From: Lentisphaerales bacterium
Lineage (GTDB): Bacteria; Verrucomicrobiota; Lentisphaeria; Lentisphaerales; Lentisphaeraceae
NCBI GenBank assembly: GCA_022446985.1
Contig: JAKVBD010000029.1
Span: 1-58,888, forward strand
Reading direction: 5' to 3'
DNA: 58,888 bases
Shown in pieces: positions 34,495-44,214 of this stretch. Position numbers and translations under genes: made by a program. The stretch's first letter is position 1. Each line of letters opens with the position of its first letter. The notes beneath the pieces were generated by a model. That model saw only the letters and a list, made by a program, of their open reading frames with translations, was not told where the DNA came from and made no database searches.

Positions 34495-35397
34495 TTAAAG
34501 TTTTAGTGTTTTTCCTTCCTGGGCAATGGTAAGGATAATATCTTTGCCGCCAAGATCGTTGAGCATTTTTCGAGCCCAGATAAAGATTTCATCAAGCTGT
34601 TCGTCTGTGCGAGTCGGATCGTGATGTGATAGTGCGATGTTTTTGACATTTGCTTCAACAGCCAGTTCAAGATTCATTTCTATCGTGCTGTGTCCCCAGC
34701 CTACTTTGGCAGGGTAATCTTCGTTTGTATACATGGAATCAATGATAAGCAAATCGACATCTTTGCAAGCTTGGACAATACGAGCGTTTTGGGCATCAAC
34801 GATGGTTTGCATTTGAGCTTTAACATCGGGATCAATGTCTTCTTCTTTGATACCAAGATGGTATTGATCAAAAAACTTTTCATGATCACCAGTGTAAAAC
34901 ATCGACTTGCCATCGGCTTCAACTCTGTAGCCTGAAGAGGTTACCGGGTGGCAGACATACTGAGATAAAACATTGAAACCTGTAATTTCAAAAGGGCCTT
35001 CGATGATGTTCTGAAAATTTATTTCTGCGCTAAGCTCAGCAACTCGAACGGGAAAAACCGAGTAGTCCATTTGGGCGATCATTACAGCCTCCAATGATTT
35101 CTCAAATTGCTTTGGGGAATACATGTCGATCTTGTTACCAGGGACGAAAGCCGGGATAAAAAATGGGAATCCCTGGATATGATCACAATGTGTGTGAGAT
35201 ATGAGTATTGAGCATGTAACAGGAAGTGAAGCCATAAGTTTCATTCCCAGTTTACGGATACCAGTACCTGCATCGAGTATAACGATGTCACCATTGTCAT
35301 TTCGAACTTCATAACAGGAAGTGTTACCACCATACTTAACTGTTTCTGGGCCTGGACAGGCAATTGAACCTCTGACTCCCCAAAATGTGACTTCCAT
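34495..35397 (-). CDS. MBL-fold metallo-hydrolase
   Basis: A 300-residue cytosolic metallo-beta-lactamase-fold protein. It begins MEVTFWGVRGSIACPGPETVKYGGNTSCYEV, which is typical of a bacterial subgroup often linked to signalling. The metal motif HTHCDHIQG lies at about residues 68-76, with further ligands in YVCHPV, YTGDHE and LSHHDP. The substrate is not predictable. It starts 3 bases after the HDOD gene, so the two are co-transcribed and may act in the same signalling path. Confidence 0.85.
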   Translation of the reverse strand: MEVTFWGVRGSIACPGPETVKYGGNTSCYEVRNDNGDIVILDAGTGIRKLGMKLMASLPVTCSILISHTHCDHIQGFPFFIPAFVPGNKIDMYSPKQFEKSLEAVMIAQMDYSVFPVRVAELSAEINFQNIIEGPFEITGFNVLSQYVCHPVTSSGYRVEADGKSMFYTGDHEKFFDQYHLGIKEEDIDPDVKAQMQTIVDAQNARIVQACKDVDLLIIDSMYTNEDYPAKVGWGHSTIEMNLELAVEANVKNIALSHHDPTRTDEQLDEIFIWARKMLNDLGGKDIILTIAQEGKTLKL

Positions 35398-35400
35398 AAT

Positions 35401-36261
35401 TTATTCCTGAATAAATGATTTGGCTTTTTCTATTTCATCTTCCATAATCTGTAATGGATCTTCGAGTTGACTTAAAGAGACTCCTAATACTTCGAGAGTT
35501 TTTTCAGATGGTTCTGAAATTTTCAGACCATCACTCCAGCCTATCCCTTTAATACTGGCAAAATAGGAAGCAATGTTGACGATCGAGCAGATCTTTTCGA
35601 AGTCTCCGGCATTTTCTGGATTGCGATAAAATTTTATACCATTTAGCATATTGTCGGGGAGTTGCCACTTTTCAGCCAGCAGACCACCTGTTTCTGTAGC
35701 TGTCATAGATAGAATTTCTTGTTCAGCTTCGGCTATTGACAGATTATCAGCAGTGGCTTTATCAATAGTAGCAACGTACTCATCAGCCAAAAACTGGAAG
35801 GAAAATATACGGCCGATATCATGCAGTAAACCAATGATGAAAAATTCGTCATGCTGACGCCGTGGTAAGTCTGCAGCGCGGGCGATAATTTTGGCTCCTA
35901 CTGCAGTCGCTAAAGAGTGGAGCCAGAGACCATCCAGATCGAGACGATCATTTCCTGACCCTTTGGATTTCATAGTATTTAAAAGAGCAGAAGTCAGAGC
36001 CAGGTTTTTGACGGTATTCGCTCCCAGCATAACGAGGGCTTGACGCAGGTCGGTGACATTTGCACTTAAACCAAAGTATGAAGAGTTAATCATTTGCAGG
36101 ACTTTACCGGTGATGACCGGGTCGACTTTGATGGTATCGAGCATTTCTTGAGGTGATGAATTTATATCGTTTGCCAATCTAAGAATTTTGAGGGCGGTTA
36201 GAGGGAGGCTGGGCATATCGTCAATAGATTTCAGTATTTTTTGGCGTATAGCGTCTGGCAT
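35401..36261 (-). CDS. HDOD-domain protein
   Basis: I start at the ATG at 36261 (MPDAIRQKILKSIDDMPSLP), the usual HDOD beginning; an in-frame TTG 14 codons earlier is less likely. HDOD signatures follow: LPLTALKILRLANDINSSPQEM, DPVITGKVLQMINSSYFGL, LRQALVMLGANTVKNLAL and FIIGLLHDIGRIFSFQFL. HDOD proteins are regulators in cyclic-di-nucleotide, chemotaxis and stress signalling and usually lack catalytic HD activity. It is followed closely by the MBL hydrolase gene. Confidence 0.85.
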   Translation of the reverse strand: MPDAIRQKILKSIDDMPSLPLTALKILRLANDINSSPQEMLDTIKVDPVITGKVLQMINSSYFGLSANVTDLRQALVMLGANTVKNLALTSALLNTMKSKGSGNDRLDLDGLWLHSLATAVGAKIIARAADLPRRQHDEFFIIGLLHDIGRIFSFQFLADEYVATIDKATADNLSIAEAEQEILSMTATETGGLLAEKWQLPDNMLNGIKFYRNPENAGDFEKICSIVNIASYFASIKGIGWSDGLKISEPSEKTLEVLGVSLSQLEDPLQIMEDEIEKAKSFIQE

Positions 36262-36404
36262 GTGTATCTTTTCTTTAAGTGTTATGTTGTTAGTTCTACC
36301 CAAGCACTAAGACTTTATCTATCATTCTAAAAAAAAGATACTGCATGCGACAAGGGGAGTTATCTTCTATAATAGTAATTAAATTGTTAATTTGAGGAAG
36401 AAGC

Positions 36405-36923
36405 ATGAAAGTCTGCTATGAAGGTAAATTTTTAAAATTTATGGATAAAGAAGGTTGGGAATGGGTCGAGCGACACAACTGCCGAACGGTCGCAGTCATT
36501 TTACCGATTTTAGATAGAGATAAAACAGTTTTTGTTGAGCAGTACAGGAAGCCTGTAGCTTGTTCGGTGATCGAGTTCCCGGCGGGGTTAGTTGGAGATG
36601 GTGAAGATTACATGGAAAATATAAAAGAAGCTGCGCGAAGAGAGCTAATTGAAGAAACTGGCTATGATTCTGCGAAGGTTTCTTATGTAACCAAAGGTCC
36701 TGCCAGTGCAGGATTGAGTAATGAACTCATGGAAATTTTTCTGGCGGAAGAATTAACTGAAGTCGGTGAGGGAGGTGGTGTAGAAGGAGAAGACATCACC
36801 GTTCATGTGATTAAACTTGAAGACGTTGATGAGTGGCTGAGCAATCAAGAGAAGTCCGGTAAGTTGATTGATCTTAAAGTTTGGGCCGGTTTGCGTGTAA
36901 TCGAGAATAAAATTAAGAAATAG
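36405..36923 (+). CDS. Nudix hydrolase, ADP-ribose pyrophosphatase-like
   Basis: A 172-residue protein with EFPAGLVGDGEDYMENIKEA and ARRELIEETGY, the Nudix box (REUXEE and following G are intact; the leading G-to-E spacing is one off the textbook). The EFPAG lead-in is common to ADP-sugar pyrophosphatases. It would hydrolyse ADP-ribose or a similar nucleotide sugar in the cytosol. It has a GAGGAAGAAGC ribosome site. The patatin gene follows after one base. Confidence 0.85.
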   Translation: MKVCYEGKFLKFMDKEGWEWVERHNCRTVAVILPILDRDKTVFVEQYRKPVACSVIEFPAGLVGDGEDYMENIKEAARRELIEETGYDSAKVSYVTKGPASAGLSNELMEIFLAEELTEVGEGGGVEGEDITVHVIKLEDVDEWLSNQEKSGKLIDLKVWAGLRVIENKIKK

Positions 36924-36924
36924 A

Positions 36925-37836
36925 ATGGATCTCAATAATCTAAAACCCAAAGAAATAATCAAGAAGCTTATGCCTTCTTCACAAAAGGAGAAGTGGGCTC
37001 TTGTTCTGGAGGGAGGTGCAATGCGTTGTGTTTTTACCGCGGGTGTTTTAGATACGATTCATGAAGTAGCCAGAAATCGATTCGATTTCATAGTTAGTGT
37101 ATCTGCAGGTTCTGGGTGCGCTGTCAGTTTTATAGCAGACCAAAAAGGTCGTAGCCAGAAGATCTTTGTTGATTACTTATCGACTTCAGAATTTATCGAC
37201 TTTAGACGTCTATTGAAAGGGCGCCATATAATGGATTTAGGTTATGCCATTCGTGAAGTTAATGATAAGATGCTGCCGATTAATTTTGAAAAGTTTAACT
37301 CTTCACGGACTAAGTTTTATACTATCCTCACTTGTGCTGAAAGTGGAGAAGCAGAATGTATACAACCGCAACCTGAAGATTTAATTGAAGCGGTTATTGC
37401 TTCTTGTAATTTGCCTTACCTGACGACAACTCCAGCTGTATATAAAGGTCGTAAGTACGTTGATGGAGGAGTAGCAACTCCGATACCTGTTAAACAGGCA
37501 ATTGATTTAGGTGCGACAAAAATAGTTGTTATAACGACACGGCCCAGAGGATTCAGGAAAAAGAAGTCGTCATTTTTTCATAAACTTATGAGTCCATTCT
37601 TTAAGGATTTTAAGAATTTAAAAGAGTTGTTAACCAAAGACTACGTGACTTATAATCACGGTAAATACTTCATTGAAAATTTTAATTCAGATAAAACAGA
37701 ATTGATTTTGGTAGAGCCACCTGAGGATTTCATGGTGGATCGTTTGACTACAAAAAGAGAAACTCTACTTCAGGGGTATGCAATGGGAGCGATAAAGGGA
37801 CTTGAGTTGAGTCAAAAAATTTCAGATTCAGAATAA
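36925..37836 (+). CDS. Patatin-like phospholipase
   Basis: A 303-residue patatin. The oxyanion loop LEGGAMRCVFTAGVLD is near residue 30. The nucleophile elbow reads SVSAGSG, so the first Gly of GxSxG is Ser. The catalytic Asp lies in YVDGGVATPIPV. These enzymes hydrolyse lipid acyl esters. It is coupled to the Nudix gene (1-base gap) and has no ribosome site of its own beyond the upstream coding end. A strong hairpin follows. Confidence 0.85.
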   Translation: MDLNNLKPKEIIKKLMPSSQKEKWALVLEGGAMRCVFTAGVLDTIHEVARNRFDFIVSVSAGSGCAVSFIADQKGRSQKIFVDYLSTSEFIDFRRLLKGRHIMDLGYAIREVNDKMLPINFEKFNSSRTKFYTILTCAESGEAECIQPQPEDLIEAVIASCNLPYLTTTPAVYKGRKYVDGGVATPIPVKQAIDLGATKIVVITTRPRGFRKKKSSFFHKLMSPFFKDFKNLKELLTKDYVTYNHGKYFIENFNSDKTELILVEPPEDFMVDRLTTKRETLLQGYAMGAIKGLELSQKISDSE

Positions 37837-37842
37837 AAAGAA

Positions 37843-37865
37843 CCGGGCTCAGAAACTGAGCCCGG
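37843..37865. terminator. Strong bidirectional terminator
   Basis: A perfect 10-bp stem CCGGGCTCAG/CTGAGCCCGG with an AAA loop. On the minus strand it is followed by TTCTTTTTATT, fitting termination of the DUF1080 lipoprotein gene. It also ends the patatin transcript. Confidence 0.85.
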
Positions 37866-37890
37866 CTATCTAGTGCGCTATGTGGAGATC

Positions 37891-38598
37891 TTAGTTAAGT
37901 TCTTTAATTTTAAGGTTTTTGAATGAAACTCTATCAGCATGGTCTTGAAGACCGATGTGACCTTTGTCCAATTTCCCAAAACCTTTCCAGTTCTTAAATT
38001 TGCTGTCCTGAACAAGTTTGTTCCATTTGCTGCTGCCGATGACAACATCAGCAGTTAGAACGCCATTTTGCCAAACTTTAAGGTGTTTGTCTTTTACATA
38101 AATTCTAACTTGGTTCCACTCACCGGCAACTTTCTGTGAATTAGCTGGAGCAGTGATCATGTCGTAGAGAGAACCAGAACGATGATTTGGTTTTTCTCTG
38201 TCTTTGTGTCTTTCGTTATCGAGGATCTGAATTTCTGGAGCGTGAGAGTAAATTCTTTTACCTGTTTCATCAGCAAAAATGAAAATACCACTGTTGCCAA
38301 CTTCAGAGATTTTCCATTCAAGCTTTAGGTCGAAGTTCTGGTACATTTTCTTTGTAAGAATGTCACCGCCACCTTTACCTGTTAGAGTCATAGTACCATC
38401 TTCGACGATCCACTTAGGATTGATGTCTTTTGCTTTAAAGTTTCTCCACTTAGACATGTCTTTACCATTAAAGAGAAGCTCCCAGCCTCCCTTTTTTTCT
38501 GCGTCTGTTAAAGTATTTTCCGCAACACTCGAAGAGCAGCCAACCACAAAGCTAAGTAGTAGAATTCCGATATATCTGAAAGAGATATTATTAAACAT
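37891..38598 (-). CDS. DUF1080 lipoprotein
   Basis: A 235-residue protein with a lipobox FVVGC (Cys21), so it is a lipid-anchored envelope protein. The DUF1080 fold follows: GWELLFNGKDMSKWRNF, NFDLKLEWKISEVGNSGIFIFADE, PEIQILDNERHKD, GSLYDMITAP, WNQVRIYVKDKHLKVWQNG and GHIGLQDHADRVSFKNLKIKEL. It is similar in architecture to the DUF1080 protein at 7064 but clearly a different subfamily and located outside any sugar operon here. A likely role is turnover of 3-keto-glycosides or glycan binding. Confidence 0.85.
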   Translation of the reverse strand: MFNNISFRYIGILLLSFVVGCSSSVAENTLTDAEKKGGWELLFNGKDMSKWRNFKAKDINPKWIVEDGTMTLTGKGGGDILTKKMYQNFDLKLEWKISEVGNSGIFIFADETGKRIYSHAPEIQILDNERHKDREKPNHRSGSLYDMITAPANSQKVAGEWNQVRIYVKDKHLKVWQNGVLTADVVIGSSKWNKLVQDSKFKNWKGFGKLDKGHIGLQDHADRVSFKNLKIKELN

Positions 38599-38782
38599 AT
38601 ATTTCCTTTACTCAATTTAGATTTTCCCACCTGCACACCAGGAAGAGTTGTAAGGATATAACTTGATTTTAAGAGCTATTACGATCTAAATTCAAAAAAA
38701 GTTTGAATTCATGTAAGAAAAGTTATTTTGTATGTTAACTAATTATTGGGAAAACTGAGGAACATTACTTTAAGAGGACTGG

Positions 38783-39058
38783 ATGATTGACATGAATAGT
38801 CAAGGGGAATATAAAGGGTATCCGGAAAAAACTGGAAACATGTTTGTCGCAAGATTTCGATCAAAAGCAAATTGGCCAATTCGCCGTTTGTTTTCCTACA
38901 TGACAAAGCGTGGGGTCATGCTAGACAATCTATTGCCGTTTGATTGCTTTAGAGAAGCCGCAATTCAAAGGTACATAGCTTTTGAAGATAGGCGTCTCAG
39001 TTTACTTAAGTTGAGACGTAAAAAAGCAAGCTCAAGAATGAGCAAGAAGCAATTTTAA
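38783..39058 (+). CDS. Small basic hypothetical protein (91 aa)
   Basis: I do not recognise this protein. AAGAGGACTGG before the ATG is a good ribosome site, and a textbook terminator follows 6 bases after the stop, so it is a genuine single-gene transcript. It is very basic in its C-terminal third (RRLSLLKLRRKKASSRMSKK) and has no signal peptide, so nucleic acid binding is possible but unproven. Confidence 0.6.
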   Translation: MIDMNSQGEYKGYPEKTGNMFVARFRSKANWPIRRLFSYMTKRGVMLDNLLPFDCFREAAIQRYIAFEDRRLSLLKLRRKKASSRMSKKQF

Positions 39059-39064
39059 AAGAAA

Positions 39065-39094
39065 AACTCCGAAATAATTGTTTCGGAGTTTTTT
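39065..39094 (+). terminator. Intrinsic terminator
   Basis: Perfect stem AACTCCGAAA/TTTCGGAGTT with a TAATTG loop, followed by four more T on the plus strand. It ends the small orphan gene. Confidence 0.9.
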
Positions 39095-39130
39095 CTATTA
39101 TTGTTGTGTGTCGTGGGAGAATTAACAAAT

Positions 39131-42076
39131 TTACTTTTTAGTTAAAAATGCTGGACTCATAACGAGGCCTTTGACCAATTCAGAAAACTTATAGTCCTGT
39201 TCTTTGGCTCTGTCGGTTGCATGGCGAATAATCGCGCGATCCGGATACTCAAGCCCACGGCCAAGACCAAACCCCAGTAACTTGCTGGTGAAGTGTTCTA
39301 TAAAATCCTCCTGTCCAGTAGTTGTCAGGTGTTCTTTAAGTCCGTTGATACCTGATAATTTTGTGCCATTTTTAAGCTTGCCTTCGACATCGATCTCCAA
39401 GCCGTTCTCTTGTGTGCGCCAACGTCCAATACCATCGAAGTTTTCCATACTGAAACCAATCGGGTCGATGCGATCGTGGCATATAGCACAGCTACCGACA
39501 TCGCGGTGCTTAGCAAGCTTTTCTTTGACGGTTAAATTTTTGTCGATCAGAACAGCTTCAGGAATTTCGACATCGACTGGTGGTGGAGGAACAGGTGCAC
39601 CAATAAGAGTTTCCAGGATCCATTGGCCTCTTAGAACTGGGCTGGTGCGTTCTGGGTAGGATGTGGCGACGTGAATAGCGCCCATTCCCAGTATGCCGCC
39701 ACGGCTGTACTCAGAAAGCTCAACCTTTTGAAAGTCCTGGCCGCTAATCCCTCGAATTCCATAGAAGTCAGCGAGCTCTTCATTCAAAAAGCTATGCTTA
39801 GCTGAAATAAGTGAGTTTACACTACCATCATTCTGGACTAGATCAGTCATAAATGATTTAACCTCTTTAAGCATGAGGTCGCGCAATTTGGGATTATACT
39901 CGGGGAAAACTTCTTTATTTGGAATCTTGTCTTTATTTATTTTATCTGTGTGTAACCAAGACATGAAGAACTGTTTACTGAGTCGACTGGCTTTTGAGTC
40001 TTTTAGCATCCTGTCGATTTGCTGTTCGAGCACATTTGTATCAGTTAGTTTATCTTTTGCAGCAAGCTGTAAAAGTTCAGAGTCCGGGGTAGACGACCAC
40101 AGAAAGTAGGAGAGGCGTGTAGCGAGGTCATAACTATTGACTTTATCGTTATGCTCTTCTTCAAACCTATAGACAAATGATGGATGAAGAACCATGGAAA
40201 CAATTAGGCTTTGAATCGTTGCTTGCAAGTTTTCGCTTTTTTGGTATTCTTTAGCAAAAAGCTCCATCCATTCCTGAAGTGCAGAGTTTTCAAGAGGCTT
40301 TCTGTAAAGCTTGTGAGCAAAATCTTTTACAGCTGATTTAACCGCAGTCTGCAGTTTGTCATTAAAGTAATTGACATTCTTACTGTGCTCATTGAATTTG
40401 TTTCTAAGTCCTGGTTTAATGTTCTCTGAAGTTGGGCTTTCCTGTAATTTATGCTTTGAGACGAAGGCAGAATTGTTATAATTATTCAGTTCCCAGGCCC
40501 AGCTGTATTTGTTTTTGAGTAATTGCTCTTCGGCTTTTTCCTGCTCATTTAGTGTCAACTGAACGTATTTTTCTGTAGGATAAAATAGGAACTGCATATA
40601 AAGTCTTAAGCCATTTATTTGGCCTCTCATTTTTCCAGCTAAAGGTCCTTGACCCATGAAAAGATAACCACCGTCGATAATATCCGTTAACAATTCCTGG
40701 CTTTGCTCTTGGTCTACTATGACTTGAGCATAGCCTTTACCTTCTGACTGTTTATCCATATGCAGACCGAAATAAAATTTTTTTGCTCCTTCAGGTATAG
40801 CGTAAAAGACTTGTGCCGGAGCTTTAAATCCAAGGATATTATCGCGTTTTTTACCATCTAAGGAGTCTGCAGCATTACCTGCGCCATTTTTCCCTACATG
40901 AATCTGTCCTTGTGCATTGAGTGGCTCTAGGTCTTTAAGAGGGATTTTTTTGCCATTTTTTAAGACAAAATGAGCATTGTGCATGTTGATAAAGTCAAAT
41001 TCATTGCCGTCATTTGCAGGGCCGACATTTATTCTTAACGAATTGTTACCTGAGATTGGAATATTTCTTTTGAAATTAGCACTATAAATGCCATTCCTGG
41101 TAGTCTCCAAAAATGCAAGTTTATACTTAGTCAGCTCGATGACTTCATGTATTTTTTGGGGATCTGTGAGTTTGGATTTCAGGGCATCGTTAAAAGGACC
41201 AAAAGTTCGCCTTGTCCAGTAGGCCATTTTTTTACGTCGCTTAATGGCTTTGTCGATGTTTTCCAGGAATTTAGTCCACATCCAGATGACTCCAGGAACG
41301 AGATCTTCTTCACTGGCTTTGAGCTTGATCGCTTCCAGATCAGCCCGACGCTGACGCAGCATGAGATCTCCAACTGCATCGATGTATTTATTCAGTATTC
41401 CCGGTTGTTTGATTTCATGACGTATCATCTTTGCACTTCTGGACGTGTAGAAGTCATCACGGTTGACTTTTTGCGTTTGTAAATATTGTTCGTTGTTTAG
41501 AGGTTGTGCGTCCTGTTCGGCAAAAACAATTCCTTTATAAGGTTCAAATCTGGCGTGAGAAGCAAACTTTTCTGCAGCAATGGATAATTTTTCAAAGAAG
41601 ACTGGAGTTAGTCGCATGGTATCTGCATTGTTGGCAAAACCTTCACCACCACCACTGTCCAGAGGAAAGTTTTTAGCAATATCCATTTTCACACCTGAGA
41701 TATCTGAAAGACTGTGCTCAATTTCGACGGCACTCAGTCTTCTGAGGATAGGTCGGCCAATCCAGTCGTCGATAGAAAAGTTTTCAGCATCTAATACTTT
41801 CGCTACAGAATCTGAAAAATAGGCAATCTGCTCATTTGAAAGCTCTTCTTTTGTCGGCATCTCACCTGTTTGTACTAGTTCTATGGATGTCTCCCAGGTT
41901 TTTGAGTCTTTCCAAAAATCCTGAGCTGTTTTGTATTTCGTGAAATCGACACCGCCTTTGCTTTTGTCGGCATTGTGACATTTTTGGCAGTGATTTTCGA
42001 TGAATTTTAAAGGTAATTCAGGTGTGGCCGCTAGCGCAAAAGTAAGGGCTAAGCTTATTATGGAAATTAACTTCAT
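39131..42076 (-). CDS. Secreted DUF1587/DUF1592/DUF1588/DUF1585 cytochrome protein
   Basis: A 981-residue exported protein (signal peptide MKLISIISLALTFALA). An N-terminal heme domain has CQKCH (about 34-38), then DUF1587 (RRLSAVEIEHSLSDISGV), a long middle region, DUF1595 and DUF1592 (DLATRLSYFLWSSTPDSELLQLA), DUF1588 (YGIRGISGQDFQKVELSEYSRGGILGMGA, SPVLRGQWILETLIGAPVPPPP), the second heme motif CAICH in SCAICHDRIDPIGFSMENFD, and DUF1585 at the C-terminus. The reaction is unknown; these proteins are typical of PVC bacteria. Its start overlaps the stop of the DUF1552 gene by 4 bases. Confidence 0.9.
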   Translation of the reverse strand: MKLISIISLALTFALAATPELPLKFIENHCQKCHNADKSKGGVDFTKYKTAQDFWKDSKTWETSIELVQTGEMPTKEELSNEQIAYFSDSVAKVLDAENFSIDDWIGRPILRRLSAVEIEHSLSDISGVKMDIAKNFPLDSGGGEGFANNADTMRLTPVFFEKLSIAAEKFASHARFEPYKGIVFAEQDAQPLNNEQYLQTQKVNRDDFYTSRSAKMIRHEIKQPGILNKYIDAVGDLMLRQRRADLEAIKLKASEEDLVPGVIWMWTKFLENIDKAIKRRKKMAYWTRRTFGPFNDALKSKLTDPQKIHEVIELTKYKLAFLETTRNGIYSANFKRNIPISGNNSLRINVGPANDGNEFDFINMHNAHFVLKNGKKIPLKDLEPLNAQGQIHVGKNGAGNAADSLDGKKRDNILGFKAPAQVFYAIPEGAKKFYFGLHMDKQSEGKGYAQVIVDQEQSQELLTDIIDGGYLFMGQGPLAGKMRGQINGLRLYMQFLFYPTEKYVQLTLNEQEKAEEQLLKNKYSWAWELNNYNNSAFVSKHKLQESPTSENIKPGLRNKFNEHSKNVNYFNDKLQTAVKSAVKDFAHKLYRKPLENSALQEWMELFAKEYQKSENLQATIQSLIVSMVLHPSFVYRFEEEHNDKVNSYDLATRLSYFLWSSTPDSELLQLAAKDKLTDTNVLEQQIDRMLKDSKASRLSKQFFMSWLHTDKINKDKIPNKEVFPEYNPKLRDLMLKEVKSFMTDLVQNDGSVNSLISAKHSFLNEELADFYGIRGISGQDFQKVELSEYSRGGILGMGAIHVATSYPERTSPVLRGQWILETLIGAPVPPPPVDVEIPEAVLIDKNLTVKEKLAKHRDVGSCAICHDRIDPIGFSMENFDGIGRWRTQENGLEIDVEGKLKNGTKLSGINGLKEHLTTTGQEDFIEHFTSKLLGFGLGRGLEYPDRAIIRHATDRAKEQDYKFSELVKGLVMSPAFLTKK

Positions 42077-43377
42077 ACGAGTATGTCCTCGAATATTCCA
42101 GAGCTGTCGCCGAACTGCGTATTTTCGAAACCGCAGCCTTTAAGCATAGTGGAGTAAAGGTTACAAAGTGGCGTATCTTCAGGAAGAACTTTATGTTCTC
42201 CCAGTTTTAAGAGGTTTTTACCACCACCGAGTAGGATTGGTAAATTTATTGGTTTATGGGCATTGCCATCTCGCATAGAAGATCCCATGAATACCAGTGT
42301 ATTATCGAGTACGGAGCCTTCTCCTTCCTGCATGGAGTCGAGTTTTGCCAGGAAGTCTGCATAGAGTTTGGTATGGTACTGGTTTATTTTAGTATAGATG
42401 GCCAGTTTTTCTGGGGAGCCGGTATGGTGGCTGATAGCATGGAATGAAGCACGAGCTGCATTTCCTTCGATTACCGGTGAATAGTCATAGCTGCTCAGAG
42501 CATTGCCTAACATGAGTGAACCAATGCGGGTTCTGCCACTTTGAAAGGCGAGGGCGATGATGTCTAAGTGCATTTCAAAATGTTTGAGAAAAGTTCCAGG
42601 TTTACCTTCTTTAGGGCGGTGTTTATTTACATCAAATGGCAGTGGCGGCATGTTTGCATCACTACGTTTTATACGTTGTTCCAATTCATCCAATGTGGTG
42701 AGGTACTCTTCCAGTCTTGGTTTATCTTCACGGCCAAGTTTACTCTGTAATTTTCTGGTTTGTTCCTTAAAGAGATCCATGGCGTTTTTTGAAAGACCTT
42801 TGCGATCGCGTTTGGTAAATAAGCGATTAAACGCCTGCCTGGGATAAATTTCCCTTGGGACGGGGGTTTTATCATTTGCCCATGAGATAAACGAGCCATA
42901 CAATTCAGTATAGCCGTGATTGCTCACTCCAGTGTTTGGTTCTCTTACAGAAAGTTCAATTGAAGGAAGGTAAGTGTTTTTTCCCCATTTATCAGCCATG
43001 ACTTGATCAATGGATTTGCCACAGCGCATGTTTTTAGCACGAGTGTGAAAAGCCTGTGCACCAGACAGAAGATTGGCCGTTCCGACTCTGTGTGCATCTG
43101 GATTATCTGATTTTAAAGTCAATTTGTGGCGTAAGTTGGTAAAAGTAGAAACTTGATTCTTGTATTCACCAAGTGGCTTAAGTGCCTTAGATAGAGTGTA
43201 GTTGAATCCTTGGCTGGAAGGGGTCCAGGTATTTGGGTTAACCCCATTTGGCATATAGAGAAAGGCGACTCTAGAAGGGCTTTTTTGAACTTGAGAAGAG
43301 GCAAATGTTTCCAGCCATGGAAGAGCCATGGTTGCACCTGCAGCCTGTAGAAAAAAACGACGATTAAATGATTTCAT
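42073..43377 (-). CDS. DUF1552 protein with Tat-like signal
   Basis: A 434-residue exported protein starting MKSFNRRFFLQAAGATMALPWLE, a twin-arginine signal. DUF1552 text includes RVAFLYMPNGVNPNTWTP, LSGAQAFHTRAKNMRCGKSIDQVMADK, PSIELSVREPNTGVSNHG and LDNTLVFMGSSMRDGNAHKPINLPILLGGG. It is the fixed partner of the DUF1592 protein and comes first in this two-gene operon (4-base overlap). Its function is unknown and it is probably periplasmic. Confidence 0.9.
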   Translation of the reverse strand: MKSFNRRFFLQAAGATMALPWLETFASSQVQKSPSRVAFLYMPNGVNPNTWTPSSQGFNYTLSKALKPLGEYKNQVSTFTNLRHKLTLKSDNPDAHRVGTANLLSGAQAFHTRAKNMRCGKSIDQVMADKWGKNTYLPSIELSVREPNTGVSNHGYTELYGSFISWANDKTPVPREIYPRQAFNRLFTKRDRKGLSKNAMDLFKEQTRKLQSKLGREDKPRLEEYLTTLDELEQRIKRSDANMPPLPFDVNKHRPKEGKPGTFLKHFEMHLDIIALAFQSGRTRIGSLMLGNALSSYDYSPVIEGNAARASFHAISHHTGSPEKLAIYTKINQYHTKLYADFLAKLDSMQEGEGSVLDNTLVFMGSSMRDGNAHKPINLPILLGGGKNLLKLGEHKVLPEDTPLCNLYSTMLKGCGFENTQFGDSSGIFEDILV

Positions 43378-43541
43378 AAATTCTCTTCAAATTACACACA
43401 TAAATTTAAGATAAGTGATTTGATATGAGAAAACAAACGAATCATTGTTTGGCGCCTACACACCCATTTGTAATTTAGATGAAGATTTATTGTAAATTTA
43501 TTAAAATAGGATATTTCCGGTAAGATAAAATTGAGGAAAAT

Positions 43542-44039
43542 ATGAATTTAGAACAACTGGCAACTAATCGGGCTCTGCAGGAGCAGTTTATTGATAGCGC
43601 CGATGATCAACAGATAAAAAGTAAGATTTATGAAGTTCTGGATTATGCCAATTCTTGTGCAGCGCAATTGTCCACTGATTACTCTCAACAATTGGAAGAA
43701 ACTCAAAATCTGGCTCTTCGTTGTTGTTTCTTTTTGCTCAATCAATTAGGAGATCGCCGATTAAAGCAATCAGACACTTTACCGGAAGGCGAGAGGGAAG
43801 AAGATTTTCAAAAAGTGAAAGAAGATTTCGAACTAATATTGCGTTTTGCTAAAACTCCAGAAGATATGGATCCTTACTTTTTTAAATCTGACAAAAGGAG
43901 AACCTTTCAAGTCGCGATTTTTGCAGCCCTTTCATTTATGGGCGGTAACCCGGCCATTGAACGCGTAGAATCTGGAGCTGAAGAAACTCGTTTGAAGTGT
44001 TTTGAAGTTCTTATGCACGCTCTGGATAGAGCTCGATAA
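43542..44039 (+). CDS. Hypothetical protein (165 aa)
   Basis: I do not recognise this protein. It has a good ribosome site (TTGAGGAAAAT). The sequence is mainly helical, acidic and soluble (for example DYSQQLEETQNLALRCCFFLLNQLGDRRL and EDFELILRFAKTPEDMDPYFF), with no signal peptide or known motif. The gene stands alone upstream of aspS with a 175-base gap. Confidence 0.6.
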   Translation: MNLEQLATNRALQEQFIDSADDQQIKSKIYEVLDYANSCAAQLSTDYSQQLEETQNLALRCCFFLLNQLGDRRLKQSDTLPEGEREEDFQKVKEDFELILRFAKTPEDMDPYFFKSDKRRTFQVAIFAALSFMGGNPAIERVESGAEETRLKCFEVLMHALDRAR

Positions 44040-44214
44040 TTCAGGTTTTATAGGTTTATGACTTATTTTACGTCATACCTCACTGCATGACTGGCATTTA
44101 TAACTTTGCTAAATATATTCTCAACTTTTGTGGTCACGAGCATACCCGGATGAATATGCCTTAAGTGCCTGAATAAGAAGCTTTTTAATTATATATACGG
44201 CAGGATTTTTACGA

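Noticed and set aside
44040..44214. T-box or tRNA-like leader before aspS
   Set aside because: No T-box sequence, specifier loop or cloverleaf could be drawn from the 175 bases.
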